NCBI GenBank assembly: GCA_046328335.1 | Contig: JAXLWU010000002.1 | Coordinates: forward strand, 1 to 64,000 | Length of the DNA: 64,000 bases | Source of the DNA: JACCXM01 sp046328335 | GTDB lineage: Bacteria; Chloroflexota; Chloroflexia; Thermomicrobiales; UBA6265 | Reading direction: 5' to 3' | Shown: one piece after another, positions 1 through 8,547 of the stretch | How positions within the stretch are numbered: the first letter of the stretch is position 1 | Layout: every line of letters begins with the position of its first letter | The notes under the pieces: generated by a model | What the model was told of the DNA's origin: nothing | Databases searched by the model: none | Seen by the model: the letters and a program-made list of their open reading frames with translations, nothing else | Made by a program: the position numbers and the translations under genes

Positions 1-795
1 CGTTTCGGGCGAGGCAACGCCCAGGCTGCGCAACGCGCGCAATGCGCCCAGGGCGAGGAAGTTGTTGGCCGCGAAGATGACATCGGGGAGTGGAGATGAG
101 CGAAGCAGTTCCGCCGTGCGCCGTTGCGCATCTTCGGCCGTCCAGGGGCCGTCAGAGATCAGGTTCGGCAGGACCGGGATGCCGGCCCCGTTGAGTGCGG
201 ACGTGTAGCCTGAGGCGCGTTCCATGGCGACCGAGGTGGTGGCATCGCCGTTGACGAGGGCGATCCGACGAAAGCCATGATCCAGCAGGTACCTGGTCAG
301 CGCTCGCGCCGCCGATTCATTGTCGGAGTGGACACGGTCGGCGGCGACGCCCTCGACGGTGCGATCGATCAGCACGGTCGGAATACCGCGCCGGATGACA
401 TGGGAAAGCCCGGGAGACGCCCCGCCGGCAGGGGCAATGACGATGCCGTCGACGCGCAGGCCCATCAACAGGCGGAGATAGTCATGCTCCTTGGCAGTAT
501 CGTCGTCGGTGTTGCCAATGATGACGTGGATGCCATTGGCGTTCGCCGTGTCTTCGACCCCACGCACAATGGTGGTGTAGAAGCTGTTCACGATTTCCGG
601 CACCAGGAGCCCGACGGAGTGGGTGCGGCGGGTTTTCAGCCCCCGCGCGAGTTGGTCCGTCACATACCCGAGATCGGCGACGGCGGCCAGCACCCGCTCC
701 CGGGTTTCCGGCGCCACGTATCCCCGACCGGACACGACGCGCGAGACGGTCGCGGTGGAGACTCCGGCGCGACTCGCGACATCGCGGATGCTCAT
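1..795 (-). CDS. LacI-family transcriptional regulator (C-terminus beyond window edge)
   Basis: The minus-strand reading from ATG at 795 gives an N-terminal LacI helix-turn-helix (begins MSIRDVASRAGVSTATVSRV). The hinge follows, then a periplasmic-binding-protein-like effector domain with typical stretches such as SVGLLVPEIVNSFYTTIVRG, GIVIAPAGG and RIALVNGD. Family members bind operator DNA as dimers and respond to a sugar or related ligand. The frame is open to base 1, so roughly the last 60-80 residues lie outside the window. An in-frame TAG lies a few codons upstream of the ATG. No target gene is visible here because the gene is transcribed out of the window, so the ligand cannot be assigned. 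Confidence 0.9.
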   Translation of the reverse strand, partial: MSIRDVASRAGVSTATVSRVVSGRGYVAPETRERVLAAVADLGYVTDQLARGLKTRRTHSVGLLVPEIVNSFYTTIVRGVEDTANANGIHVIIGNTDDDTAKEHDYLRLLMGLRVDGIVIAPAGGASPGLSHVIRRGIPTVLIDRTVEGVAADRVHSDNESAARALTRYLLDHGFRRIALVNGDATTSVAMERASGYTSALNGAGIPVLPNLISDGPWTAEDAQRRTAELLRSSPLPDVIFAANNFLALGALRALRSLGVASPET

Positions 796-1218
796 ACCCA
801 ATCGCCCCTATGTAATCGTTCACACAGGAGCCTACCACATCGGCGTGGCCTGTCAATCGCGGATCGATTGCTCCTCGCCATCTCGGATCCGGCGACGAAC
901 GGTGCAGGTTGGAAGGCACATGGTCTGAATCTCGTCGGCCCTTGAGTCGTGGGCGGCGGGGCGCGTGCGCGACGACGGAGATCGCTGTGTCTTGACCCGA
1001 AATGACCCGGGCACCCCGAACGAGACGCCGGGAATTGATTCCGGTCATGTGACGGGCGGTGTCGCGGTCTGGGCACCGTGGGGGAGAGCCAGCGCGGGAG
1101 GTATTCGGTGGCAGGAAATCCCGAGATGCTCTTGCTGAAGCACTGACCCATCTCGGCGAGCATGACACTCGCGCTCCAGGCCAAGTGATGTTGACCCTAT
1201 CCCCGGCGCTGGCAGTGC
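796..1218. other. Intergenic stretch without recognisable gene
   Basis: This is 423 bases between the divergent upstream end of the LacI-family gene and the 3' end of the FmdB-type gene. Open frames on both strands read as Arg/Pro-rich shadows with no recognisable domain. I see no tRNA, repeat-family member or strong hairpin. It probably contains the promoter of the LacI-type gene. Confidence 0.5.
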
Positions 1219-1470
1219 CTAATGGTCTTCGCTCGGCAGCCGGTGCCGGCCCCGCCGTGGCGCATGTTGGTGCGAGTATCCCTCGTGGTTATGCCAGACC
1301 GGGCGGACATCGCGGGGATCGGCCTTGAACAGGAAGCGGGGCACGGTGTAGACGCGGGTGCAGTTCCCGCCGCACACGGGACACGCGCTGGGAGCGGCGG
1401 CTTCTGCCATCGGCCGCTCCCGCTCGTGGACCGCGCCGCACGCGGCGCATTGGTAGTCGTACTTCGGCAT
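1219..1470 (-). CDS. FmdB-family zinc ribbon protein
   Basis: An 83-residue protein starting MPKYDYQCAACG. This is the hallmark of the FmdB/CxxC_CxxC_SSSS putative regulatory family, whose founder was described beside formamidase. Two knuckles, C-A-A-C and C-P-V-C, should bind one zinc ion. The second is followed by an unusual extra Cys (GGNC). I chose ATG 1470 over the upstream ATG at 1482 because the family begins immediately with MPxYxYxC. The tail is His/Arg-rich (HNHEGYSHQHAPRRGRHR), which is atypical. The role of the family is poorly established. An acetamidase/formamidase gene lies 8 kb away but is not adjacent. Confidence 0.85.
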   Translation of the reverse strand: MPKYDYQCAACGAVHERERPMAEAAAPSACPVCGGNCTRVYTVPRFLFKADPRDVRPVWHNHEGYSHQHAPRRGRHRLPSEDH

Positions 1471-1508
1471 CGATCGGAGCATGGCTCCGCGCGAACGGGC
1501 GCGCTCGG

Positions 1509-2396
1509 CTAACCCTTGCGGGACTTGTCCATCATCTCCTTCATCGCGAAAGCCGCGATACCGCCCAGCACTGCCTTGCCGAGGGGACTGCCGAGGATGT
1601 CGCCGATGCCGCCGCCCTCCTGGGCCTGCGCCTGGGGCTGCTGCTGCGGGACTTGCCGCTGGCGCGGCGCTGGGGGCTCCGGCGCGGGAGCGCCGCCGCC
1701 GAGCAGGCTGCCCAGGATATCGCCAAAGGGATCGCTCGCCTGTCCCGCGCCGCGCGGGGCAGGTTGTGCCATGCCGCCGCCAAGAAGCGTCCCGAGGAGA
1801 CCGCCGAGAACGTCATCCATCCCACCGCCAGCCTGGGGTTGTGACTGCGGCATCTGGCGTGGCTGCGGTTGCGGTTGACCGCCCGGCTGACCGCCGAGCA
1901 GCCCGCCCAGCAGGTTGCCGAAGAGATCGTCCATGCCGGGAGCGGCGGCGCCACCACCGGCACGGCCGGTCGCGTCATGCGCCTGGCCGGTGCGCTCGAT
2001 GGTGACCATCCCGGAGCCGGCCTGCCGCCGCTGCAGCATCTCGGCAAATTCCTTGCGCTGATCGGGCGGCAGGTTGTTCACCGTCGCCACCGCCGCCCGT
2101 TGCATCACTTCCGGCGGCACTTCACCGTGCATCTGACGGAGATAGTTGATCGCTTCGTCCGAGGAGAATCCTTCCGAGGGATGGCCGGTCGTGTAGCGAT
2201 TGATGAAATCCTCGGCCTGTACTCGCTCTTCGGGCGTCAGTTGGCGTCGCCGCCGGCGGCCACCGCCACCCCCACCTTCGATCCCCTGGGCGTTCGCCCG
2301 GCGGCCACCGCCACGCGGTGTCTGCATTCCGGCTTCGACGTGATCGGGCTTGTGCGCCTCGCCCCCGCCGAAGAGCCCCTTCATCTTCTCTTCCAT
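1509..2396 (-). CDS. Gly/Gln/Pro-rich repeat protein of unknown function
   Basis: A 295-residue protein. Residues about 30-55 are Gly/Arg-rich. Residues about 55-125 form a helical globular part (LTPEERVQAEDFINRYTTGH...). The C-terminal half holds four degenerate repeats of the type MDDLFGNLLGGLLGG, separated by Pro/Gln-rich spacers, and the last repeat ends in a hydrophobic helix (GKAVLGGIAAFAMKEMMDK). The repeated D-x-hydrophobic-G-x-LLGG units resemble the short helices of DUF937-like proteins, but I cannot assign a family with confidence. There is no signal peptide. It is probably transcribed just ahead of the FmdB-like gene, 38 bp further on in the same direction. Confidence 0.75.
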   Translation of the reverse strand: MEEKMKGLFGGGEAHKPDHVEAGMQTPRGGGRRANAQGIEGGGGGGRRRRRQLTPEERVQAEDFINRYTTGHPSEGFSSDEAINYLRQMHGEVPPEVMQRAAVATVNNLPPDQRKEFAEMLQRRQAGSGMVTIERTGQAHDATGRAGGGAAAPGMDDLFGNLLGGLLGGQPGGQPQPQPRQMPQSQPQAGGGMDDVLGGLLGTLLGGGMAQPAPRGAGQASDPFGDILGSLLGGGAPAPEPPAPRQRQVPQQQPQAQAQEGGGIGDILGSPLGKAVLGGIAAFAMKEMMDKSRKG

Positions 2397-2594
2397 CCTG
2401 GTGCTCCTTTCCTTGTCTCCGCAACGGTTCTCGATTCTCGATCCGAAGCGCGGTCAGACAATCGAACACATCACTGTTTGTATCATAGTCTGGTTCGAAT
2501 TTCGGTGTTTTGATACACAATCGCCATGCTCGCGCGGCGAGTGAGCCAGATCTGGATCACGGACCAACCGATCGACAAGAAGGGACCGTGTGAA

Positions 2595-3689
2595 ATGCGT
2601 GTGCTTTCCTCGCTCGTACTCGTGATCATGATCGTGCTCGGTTCGGTGGGCGCGGCGCCGGTTCTGGCTCAGGAGCAGAACGCCGCGCGGGACCGCGCCA
2701 ATGCCGCGGCGACTGCCGCCGAGATCCTCCGCCTTGCCTCCGAGCGCAAGTTCAATGCCATGTACGACTATATCCACCCGGACGCCATGGCGGTGGTGCC
2801 GCGCGCGGCGGCGGTGGGCGCCTTTACCGACATCTACGCGGAAGCGCAGGCTGGCGCACCGCAGATCGTCGGTGTGGAGATGGTCCCCTGGACCTGGGGA
2901 GTCACCGGGAAACAGTACCCGTACGCGGCCAAGGTCTCCTTCATTCAGCCCTACGTCGATGAAAACAACGATCAGGCGTGGCTCGAAGACGACATGTATC
3001 TCGTCAACGATGGCAGCGAGTGGCGATGGTTCTTTGGGAGTACCCCGGAAACCGTGGCCGCGGCGATTCAGAAATATGGACAGGAGAGCGCGCCGATCAC
3101 CGAAGGGGACCTGATCCAGAACGTCGTCAACGACCTCGACGCCTTTTATGCCGACGTCCTGAGTTACACCCAGTACCAGTACTATTCGCCGCGCGTGGTG
3201 CTCGTCTCGCCCGGTGATCGCGTGAGCACTGGCTGCGGTCCGGCAACGCCCGGCTTCTACGCCTTTTACTGCCCGCTCGATACGACCATCTACCTGGAAG
3301 AAGCCAAACTGCGGGAAATCGCCAAGACGGACGATTTCATTCCCGCTTTCGTCATTGCCCACGAGTGGGCGCACCATGTGCAAGACTCCGTCGGTCTGGA
3401 GCGGGTCAACCCGTTTCAGGAGCCGCACGCCTGGAACGAGGTCTACTCGATCGAACTGGAACTGATGGCCGACTGCATGAGCGGCGCCTGGGCGCTCGAT
3501 CTCGATACCCGCGGCGCGCTGGAACCGGGCGACATCGATGCCACGGTCAATTTCACGGTCAACACCCTGGGCGATCCCAACTTCATCAACGAGTACGATC
3601 CCCAGGCCCATGGCAATGGTTCGCAGCGAAGCCAGTCGATTCTGCTCGGCTACGCGGACGGCTTCCTGGGCTGCAATATCGTGATTTAG
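2595..3689 (+). CDS. Secreted neutral zinc metallopeptidase (YpfJ-like)
   Basis: A 364-residue protein. The chosen start is ATG 2595, preceded by AAGAAGGGA. It begins with a classic signal peptide (MRVLSSLVLVIMIVLGSVGA, cleavage probably after VLAQ), and starts further upstream would bury it. The N-terminal part (about 30-165) resembles an NTF2-like or similar accessory domain. The catalytic part has the zincin motif HEWAHH at residues 256-261, followed by a downstream acidic segment (ELELMADCMSGAW) typical of the neutral zinc metallopeptidase family PF04228. Peptidase activity is inferred from the motif. It lies between repeat-rich intergenic regions and appears monocistronic. Confidence 0.88.
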   Translation: MRVLSSLVLVIMIVLGSVGAAPVLAQEQNAARDRANAAATAAEILRLASERKFNAMYDYIHPDAMAVVPRAAAVGAFTDIYAEAQAGAPQIVGVEMVPWTWGVTGKQYPYAAKVSFIQPYVDENNDQAWLEDDMYLVNDGSEWRWFFGSTPETVAAAIQKYGQESAPITEGDLIQNVVNDLDAFYADVLSYTQYQYYSPRVVLVSPGDRVSTGCGPATPGFYAFYCPLDTTIYLEEAKLREIAKTDDFIPAFVIAHEWAHHVQDSVGLERVNPFQEPHAWNEVYSIELELMADCMSGAWALDLDTRGALEPGDIDATVNFTVNTLGDPNFINEYDPQAHGNGSQRSQSILLGYADGFLGCNIVI

Positions 3690-3840
3690 ACGGGGAGTCG
3701 AGGAGTCGAGAAGGCGAGGAGTCGAGAAGAATACCGGCAAGCCCGAACGATCATGAGCCGATCCGCTGAACCTTCGGCGTTCCGTCATCATCCTCGACTT
3801 CTCGACTCCTCGCCTCCTCGCCTTCTCGACTGACACTTAT
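3690..3840. repeat. Inverted pair of short-unit GTCGAGGAG/GTCGAGAAG tracts
   Basis: After the peptidase stop, bases 3694-3732 contain repeated GAGTCGAG(G/A)AG and GAAGGCGAGG units. Bases 3796-3838 contain the complementary units (CTCGACTTCTCGACTCCTCG...). The two arms can pair into a long hairpin around a loop of about 60 bases. Related tracts recur near 37.8, 38.0, 38.9 and 43.3 kb. It might double as a transcription terminator, but no T-run follows. Confidence 0.75.
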
Positions 3841-3851
3841 GGAGTTCTGAC

Positions 3852-4433
3852 ATGAGTGAGCGTTCTGGTGATCCGGTGGCGTTGCTGAAGCAGGCGGATG
3901 GGGTTTTTCGCGAGGTTTTGGCGCGGGTGACGCCAGACCAGATGGAGTTGCCAACGCCGAGTGACGAGTGGGATGTCAGAGCGCTGATCAACCACGTGCT
4001 GCTCGGAAATACGTGGGCGGCGGCGAACCTGGCGACGGGGAGCGCGCAGCGTCCGGTCGGCGATTTGCTGGGCGGGCGCGAGCCAATGGAGGCCTACGTC
4101 GAGTCGGCGGATGCCATGCTGGCGGCCTTTGCCGCACCGGGCGCGCTGGGGCGTATGGTGACGATGCCGTTCGGGGAGATGCCTGGCGCCGGGCTGGCGG
4201 CGTTCCGCTTCACCGATCTCATCTCCCACGCCTGGGACCTCGCCAGGGCGACCGGGCAGAGCACCGACTTGGCGCCGGACCTCTGCGAAACGGCACTTGG
4301 CATGTCCCGCCAATACCTGGAGGGCCGGGATCGCACGCACGCGCCCTTCAAGGACGAAGTGCCCATCGCGGCCGACGCGCCCGCCGCGGACCGCCTCGCA
4401 GCATATCTGGGGAAGCAGGTGGCGACGGGTTAG
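3852..4433 (+). CDS. TIGR03086-type (DinB-like / maleylpyruvate isomerase N-terminal) protein
   Basis: A 193-residue protein with the four-helix DinB/MDMPI fold pattern. It carries DEWDVRALINHVLLGNTWAA near residues 38-57 (the WDVRxLxNH motif holding the first metal His) and FTDLISHAWDLARATG near residues 117-132 (second metal His). Family members are metal-binding and several use low-molecular-weight thiols such as mycothiol. The substrate of this one is unknown. ATG 3852 follows the repeat tract, and the IS630 element sits just downstream. A further DinB-family protein occurs at 37.3 kb. Confidence 0.85.
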   Translation: MSERSGDPVALLKQADGVFREVLARVTPDQMELPTPSDEWDVRALINHVLLGNTWAAANLATGSAQRPVGDLLGGREPMEAYVESADAMLAAFAAPGALGRMVTMPFGEMPGAGLAAFRFTDLISHAWDLARATGQSTDLAPDLCETALGMSRQYLEGRDRTHAPFKDEVPIAADAPAADRLAAYLGKQVATG

Positions 4434-4453
4434 TCCTTGGCGATACGCTCCTA

Positions 4454-5699
4454 GTACCTTGTCAAGTCAAACTTGCCATATATTCAGTGATGCGGTAGGG
4501 TGCTGGCTCGGATCGTCAGGGAAGGAGTCCCCGCCATGGCCAAGCACCCCAAACATCTGGTCGTCCTCACGCCGGCTGAGCGCGCGCGGCTCGCCGGGCT
4601 GCTGCGCCGGGGCACGAGCAGCGCGCTGACGCAGCGCCGGGCGCGCATCCTGCTGGCGGCCGATGTGAGTGAGGATCGCCCCGCCCAGACCGATGTCGCC
4701 GTCGCCACCGCCACGCAGGTCGATGCCCGCACCGTCGCCCGGGTCCGGGCCGAGTTCGCCCAGCACGGACTGGAGCGGGCGCTGGCGGGACGGCGGCCCG
4801 TCTTTCCGGTGCGGCGCAAACTGAGCGACCTCCAGGAAGCGCAGGTGCTGGTGCTGGCCCAGTCCGAACCTCCCGCCGGACAGACGCGCTGGACGTTGCG
4901 GCTGCTGAGTGCGCGCCTGGTCGAACTGGCGGTGGTGGAGACGATCAGTCATGAAACGGTGCGCGCCACGCTCAAAAAAACGATCTCCAGCCCTGGCGGC
5001 TCCAGTCGTGGGTGACCCCGCCGCGGCACAACGCCGGGTTTGCCGCGCTGATGGAGGACGTGCTGGCCGTCTATGCGCGTCCGGCCGATCCGGCTCGCCC
5101 GCTGGTCTGCTTCGACGAGACCAGCAAGGCGCTGCGCGGCGATGTGCGCCCACCCCAGCGCGCCCGTCCTGGCCACCCGGCGCGCCAGGACAGCGAGTAT
5201 GCGCGGACGGGAAACGCCAATATCTTCCTGGTCTGCGCGCCGCACACCGGCTGGCGGCAGATCGCGGTGACGGCGCAGCGCACCGCCGTTGCCGTGGCCT
5301 TTCAGCTCCGCGATCTCGCCGACATCCACTATCCCGACGCGGCGGTGATCGTGTTGGTCACCGATCAACTCAACGTCCATGCCGTCTCTTCGCTGTATCA
5401 CGCCTTCCCACCCGCCGAGGCGCGGCGCCTTGCCGCCCGTTTCGAATGGCATGACACCCCCGTCCATGGCTCGTGGCTGAACATGGCCGAGATCGAACTG
5501 AGTGTGCTGACCCGGCAGTGCCTGGAGCGGCGCATCCCCGATGCCGACACGTTGGCCGCCGAGTGCGCGGCCTGGGTCGCCGCCCGCAATATCGCGCGCA
5601 CCCCGATCCACTGGCGCTTTACCCTGGAGGTCGCCCGCATCCGCCTCGCCCACGTCTACCCACTCCTCGATTCATGACAAATTTGCTTTGACAGGGTAC
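4454..5699 (+). mobile_element. Complete IS630-family insertion sequence
   Basis: A 1246-bp element bounded by imperfect terminal inverted repeats. The left end reads GTACCTTGTCAAGTCAAACT; the right end read inwards is GTACCCTGTCAAAGCAAATT. It is flanked on each side by TA (4452-4453 and 5700-5701), the target duplication expected for IS630/Tc1-mariner elements. It holds one transposase split over two overlapping frames. Intact ends and coding capacity suggest recent arrival and possible activity. Confidence 0.92.
4536..5677 (+). CDS. IS630 transposase, made by -1 ribosomal frameshifting
   Basis: Frame 1 runs from ATG 4536 (ribosome site AGGGAAGGAG) to TGA 5013-5015. It encodes the N-terminal helix-turn-helix part (MAKHPKHLVVLTPAERARL...). 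Frame 2 (to 5677) encodes the DDE catalytic part: CFDE, later VTDQLNVH, then HGSWLNMAEIE, giving the Asp-Asp-Glu triad. A run of seven A at 4974-4980 (ctc AAA AAA Acg) is a slippery site. A -1 slip there joins TLKK to NDLQPWRLQSW, restoring the LxPWR junction usual in IS630 transposases. The fused product is about 380 residues, the normal family size. Without slippage a non-catalytic 159-residue DNA-binding fragment is made. Confidence 0.88.
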
Positions 5700-5720
5700 T
5701 AGCGCGGCGTGCAGAAGACG

Positions 5721-5805
5721 TGTCATTCCGAGCCGCCGCGAGGAATCTCGGCCTTCGTCGCTGACAGCAAGCGCGCCGGGGGCCCTCCTGCGTCGGGACG
5801 ACAGC
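5721..5805 (+). repeat. Dispersed repeat family B, copy 1
   Basis: Starts TGTCATTCCGAGC, then GCGAGGAATCTCGGC, and ends CCTCCTGCGTCGGGACGACA. Related copies lie at 9141-9235, 17166-17253 and 37888-37974. The outer arms TGTC...GACA are inverted, so the unit can fold. It lies immediately right of the IS630 element. Confidence 0.8.
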
Positions 5806-5915
5806 AATGGCGCTCGTCGGCACGTCGCTGCAAAACATCACATTGATCCAGCGAACCACTGTTGCGCTCCCGTGGCCTCTCGCGACGTTGGCCCAGCGGC
5901 GATTCCGGCTTCTGC

Positions 5916-6090
5916 TACGAATTCCGGATGAAGACGTGAGGAATCGGCGCCGATGGCCAGGCCAAAAGCCCCTCTCCCGGCTCGACGGGGGACTCCTCCC
6001 TCCGGCGGAGGGAGGCTCGGGAGGGAGCCAGGGGTTTGGGGTGAGGGATCGCGCCTCGGGCGAACGGCAGTGATCATCCGGATTCCGTAT
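5916..6090 (+). repeat. MITE-like element with terminal inverted repeats, copy 1
   Basis: The left end TACGAATTCCGGATGA and the right end TCATCCGGATTCCGTA are imperfect inverted repeats. The interior has CTCTCCCGGCTCGACGGGGG, a Gly/Pro-rich-looking GGAGGGAGG segment, and GGGGTTTGGGGTGAGGG. The copy at 53438-53578 is the same element in inverted orientation, matching in the terminal repeats and in subterminal sequence (GATGAAGACGTGAGGAAT, GGCGCCGATGGC). No coding capacity. Confidence 0.85.
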
Positions 6091-6317
6091 GACGCCCGGT
6101 TGCGCATTCTCCAGTCTCATGCCGAGGCGCGCTATCGAGAGACGGCTGAGGCGGTGAAGTTGCCGTCCATTCCGCGCGAAGATGGACGCTCCCTTCTCTG
6201 CCAAGAAATCCCAGGAAAGGCAAGATCCTCGCTGCACGACCTGTCTGTATCTTTTTGGCGTCTCTCCCGTTTACCTGAATAGACACGTCGACGCCGCAGT
6301 GGGTCGGAGAAGGTGCG
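6091..6317. other. Intergenic region upstream of the sigma factor gene
   Basis: About 230 bases between the MITE-like element and the ECF sigma factor gene. No repeat-family member or gene is recognisable. It presumably carries the sigma factor promoter. Bases 6300-6317 contain GGAGAAGGTGCG, which includes the ribosome-binding site. Confidence 0.4.
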
Positions 6318-6938
6318 ATGCGAACCACGCTGAGTTCGCCGCCATCGCGAGATTTCCCAGCGATGCCCGGTATCGAGGACGAGGATGTTCACCTCGTCGC
6401 GCTGGCCAAGGGCGATCCACGGGCGTTTGCCCCGCTCTACCGTCGCTACTTCGATCCGGTCTACCGCTACTGCTATCGACGGCTGGGTAGCCCCGAGGCG
6501 GCGGCCGACGCCACGGCGCACGTCTTTGCCAAAGCGCTGGCGGCGCTGCCCCGGTACCGCGAGGAGTCGTCATCGTTTCGCTCCTGGCTGTTCACCATCG
6601 CGCACAATGTCATCGTCGATGACCTTCGCTCCCGCCGCCCAACGTCGTCACTCGAGACCGCGGCGCACGTCGCGGCGCGTGATCCATCCCCGGAGGATGT
6701 AGCCCTGAGCGAAGAAGCCGGGCGCACCGTACGGGCACTCCTTGCCGCACTGCCGCCAGACCAGCGACAGATTCTGGAGTTGCGCCTCGCTGGGTTGACC
6801 GGGCCGGAAATTGCCGCGGTACTCGGCCGCACCCTCGGCGCGGTCAAGATCGCGCAGGTGCGAGCCTTCGCCCGGCTGCGGGCAACGTTTGACCCGTCCG
6901 GAGCACGAAGCATGGAGGTGGCGAGCGATGAGTCCTGA
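6318..6938 (+). CDS. ECF (sigma-70 family) RNA polymerase sigma factor
   Basis: A 206-residue protein with region 2 (LYRRYFDPVYRYCYRRLGSP, then FRSWLFTIAHNVIVDDLRSR) and region 4 (LLAALPPDQRQILELRLAGL, followed by a helix-turn-helix, TGPEIAAVLGRTLGAVKIAQ). This two-domain plan without region 3 is that of extracytoplasmic-function sigma factors. The initiator ATG may also be an internal Met at residue 16 (MPGIEDED), since the first 15 residues look non-conserved. Its stop overlaps the start of the next gene by 11 bases, so the two are almost certainly co-transcribed and functionally paired. Confidence 0.92.
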   Translation: MRTTLSSPPSRDFPAMPGIEDEDVHLVALAKGDPRAFAPLYRRYFDPVYRYCYRRLGSPEAAADATAHVFAKALAALPRYREESSSFRSWLFTIAHNVIVDDLRSRRPTSSLETAAHVAARDPSPEDVALSEEAGRTVRALLAALPPDQRQILELRLAGLTGPEIAAVLGRTLGAVKIAQVRAFARLRATFDPSGARSMEVASDES

Positions 6939-8091
6939 GATGGGAATCGCTGATCGCCTCAGCGCACATCTCGATGCTGTCGTCACTGGCGCCCCCCCGC
7001 AACCCACCGCTCTTGACCCGGCTATGGCCGAGTCGGTGGACCGCTTCTTCGCGGCCGATGATGCGCCGTCGCCGCCGCCCGGACTCGCCGATCGCGTGTG
7101 GGAGGATCTGCTTTTCCAGACGAACGCGCGTCCCGTTGGCAATCCCCGTGAGGTGCTCGGACCGAGTCGTGACGACACTGCTCGTCCGTCCGCAGGACGG
7201 CTGAACCAGCCGCCTCGAGACCATACGCCGCCCTCGCGCCGCATGCTGACGCATCTGGCCACCGCGGCTCTGGTCCTGCTGACGCTGGTCGGGAGCCTCC
7301 TGGCCCTGCGAGGTCCGCTACGACTCGTGGGCCAGGAGGAACAACCCGCCAGCATCCCCGCCGTCAGCGGAACACCGAACATCACGACGGTCATGGAGAC
7401 GGTGGTCACCGAATGGCCAGCCCCCAACCCGCTCCTCATCGCTACGCTGCGGCGCGAGACCCTCGATCCGGGTGCCGTGGAGAAGTTCGGGGTCGCCGAC
7501 ACATCTGGCGACAGCGTCGATTTGTTCCGCGTCGAGTCCGGCCAGATAACCGTCGAAGGCGACGGTCCCATGTTCCTCTGGCGCGAGGTGGGTGGTCCTG
7601 CGTCCGAACCAACTACGTTGCCAACCGGATCGACCGTGGTGCTCGATCCGGGCGACGCGCTCTACCTGCCGGTAGGAACGTCAGGCCGTCGACGCAACGA
7701 TGCGACCCAGCCCGCGGTATTCATGGGGTACCAGTTAACCCAGCAAGAAATCTTGCTCCACCCGGCTGGCGTGACCGACCTGCGCATTGTTCCCGACAAG
7801 ATCCTCAATGCATCGCCGCCAGCGCCAGCCACACTCGGCCTGCACCGGCTGCGTCTCGACCCCGGAGAACGCGTGCCGCTCATTTCGCTTCCTGGGCTGC
7901 AAATGCTCTACGTTGAAGCCGGGACGCTCGATCTGATGGGTGCGCGCCGCTTGGGTGATCTCTCGCCCACCAGCTGGACGTCGATCCCGGCCGGGCAGGG
8001 CATGGCGCACTTCGATGCCACCACCGCTTTGGCGAACAGCACCGCCGAGCCCGCCACCGTCCTGCTCGTGACGATCGAACCTACGCCGTGA
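6928..8091 (+). CDS. Single-pass membrane protein paired with the ECF sigma factor (candidate anti-sigma factor)
   Basis: A 387-residue protein from ATG 6928, overlapping the sigma gene. Residues 1-105 are cytoplasmic-looking and Pro-rich. A transmembrane helix lies at about 108-128 (THLATAALVLLTLVGSLLAL). The extracytoplasmic remainder contains repeated beta-rich segments with cupin-like spacing (VDLFRVESGQITVEGDGPMF; LHRLRLDPGERVPLISLPGL). The position and topology suggest an anti-sigma factor whose outer cupin-like region senses a signal. No ZAS zinc motif (HxxxCxxC) is present, so the anti-sigma role is inference from context only. Confidence 0.7.
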   Translation: MSPEMGIADRLSAHLDAVVTGAPPQPTALDPAMAESVDRFFAADDAPSPPPGLADRVWEDLLFQTNARPVGNPREVLGPSRDDTARPSAGRLNQPPRDHTPPSRRMLTHLATAALVLLTLVGSLLALRGPLRLVGQEEQPASIPAVSGTPNITTVMETVVTEWPAPNPLLIATLRRETLDPGAVEKFGVADTSGDSVDLFRVESGQITVEGDGPMFLWREVGGPASEPTTLPTGSTVVLDPGDALYLPVGTSGRRRNDATQPAVFMGYQLTQQEILLHPAGVTDLRIVPDKILNASPPAPATLGLHRLRLDPGERVPLISLPGLQMLYVEAGTLDLMGARRLGDLSPTSWTSIPAGQGMAHFDATTALANSTAEPATVLLVTIEPTP

Positions 8092-8140
8092 TGCGCGACA
8101 GAGGACTTGTCTGGGTGCGACTGGCACGAAAGCGCAAACC

Positions 8141-8470
8141 ATGGTGACTGATGCGTCACGGTCAAGTGTTCCAGTGCCAGACGGGGCGCACGAGTGTCCG
8201 ATCCCCACGACGATTGGGTTGACGTCGCGGGAGCGAGAAGTGCTGGGTCACCTCTGCTGGCGCCTGACCGACCGCGAAATCGCCGAGCACCTGCGCATCG
8301 GCCGGCGCACGGTCGAGAGCCACGTCGCGCGCATTCTGGCCAAGCTCGGGGCGGCCAACCGGAGGGAAGCGTCGCTCATTGCCGCGCGGCTGGAACTGGT
8401 CGATGCGGCGAACCATGAACCGAGGGGAGGAAGAACCGGTGCCCCTCGCCATCACCCATCACGCTGCTGA
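8141..8470 (+). CDS. Stand-alone LuxR-type helix-turn-helix protein
   Basis: A 109-residue protein consisting almost only of a GerE/LuxR DNA-binding domain. LTSREREVLGHLCWRLTDRE begins near residue 27 and RRTVESHVARILAKLGAANR near residue 57. No receiver or ATPase domain precedes it. The HTH resembles the C-termini of the two large LuxR ATPase regulators in this window, so it could be a free-standing regulator or the surviving tail of a larger gene. It follows the sigma/membrane protein pair by 49 bases in the same direction and may belong to that transcript. Confidence 0.7.
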   Translation: MVTDASRSSVPVPDGAHECPIPTTIGLTSREREVLGHLCWRLTDREIAEHLRIGRRTVESHVARILAKLGAANRREASLIAARLELVDAANHEPRGGRTGAPRHHPSRC

Positions 8471-8547
8471 CCGCGGCGTGACGGTCACCCAAGGCGTTCA
8501 TCTGGCGCAGGGCGCGCTGGAGCGCAGGGTTCGAAGGAGGAATCGTG

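Noticed and set aside
482..1168. Long minus-strand frame of 228 codons overlapping the LacI gene
   Set aside because: Arg/Pro-rich shadow in another frame of the regulator; the LacI reading has clear HTH and effector-domain sequence.
2454..3836. 460-codon minus-strand frame opposite the zinc metallopeptidase
   Set aside because: Antisense shadow; the plus strand has signal peptide and HEWAHH motif.
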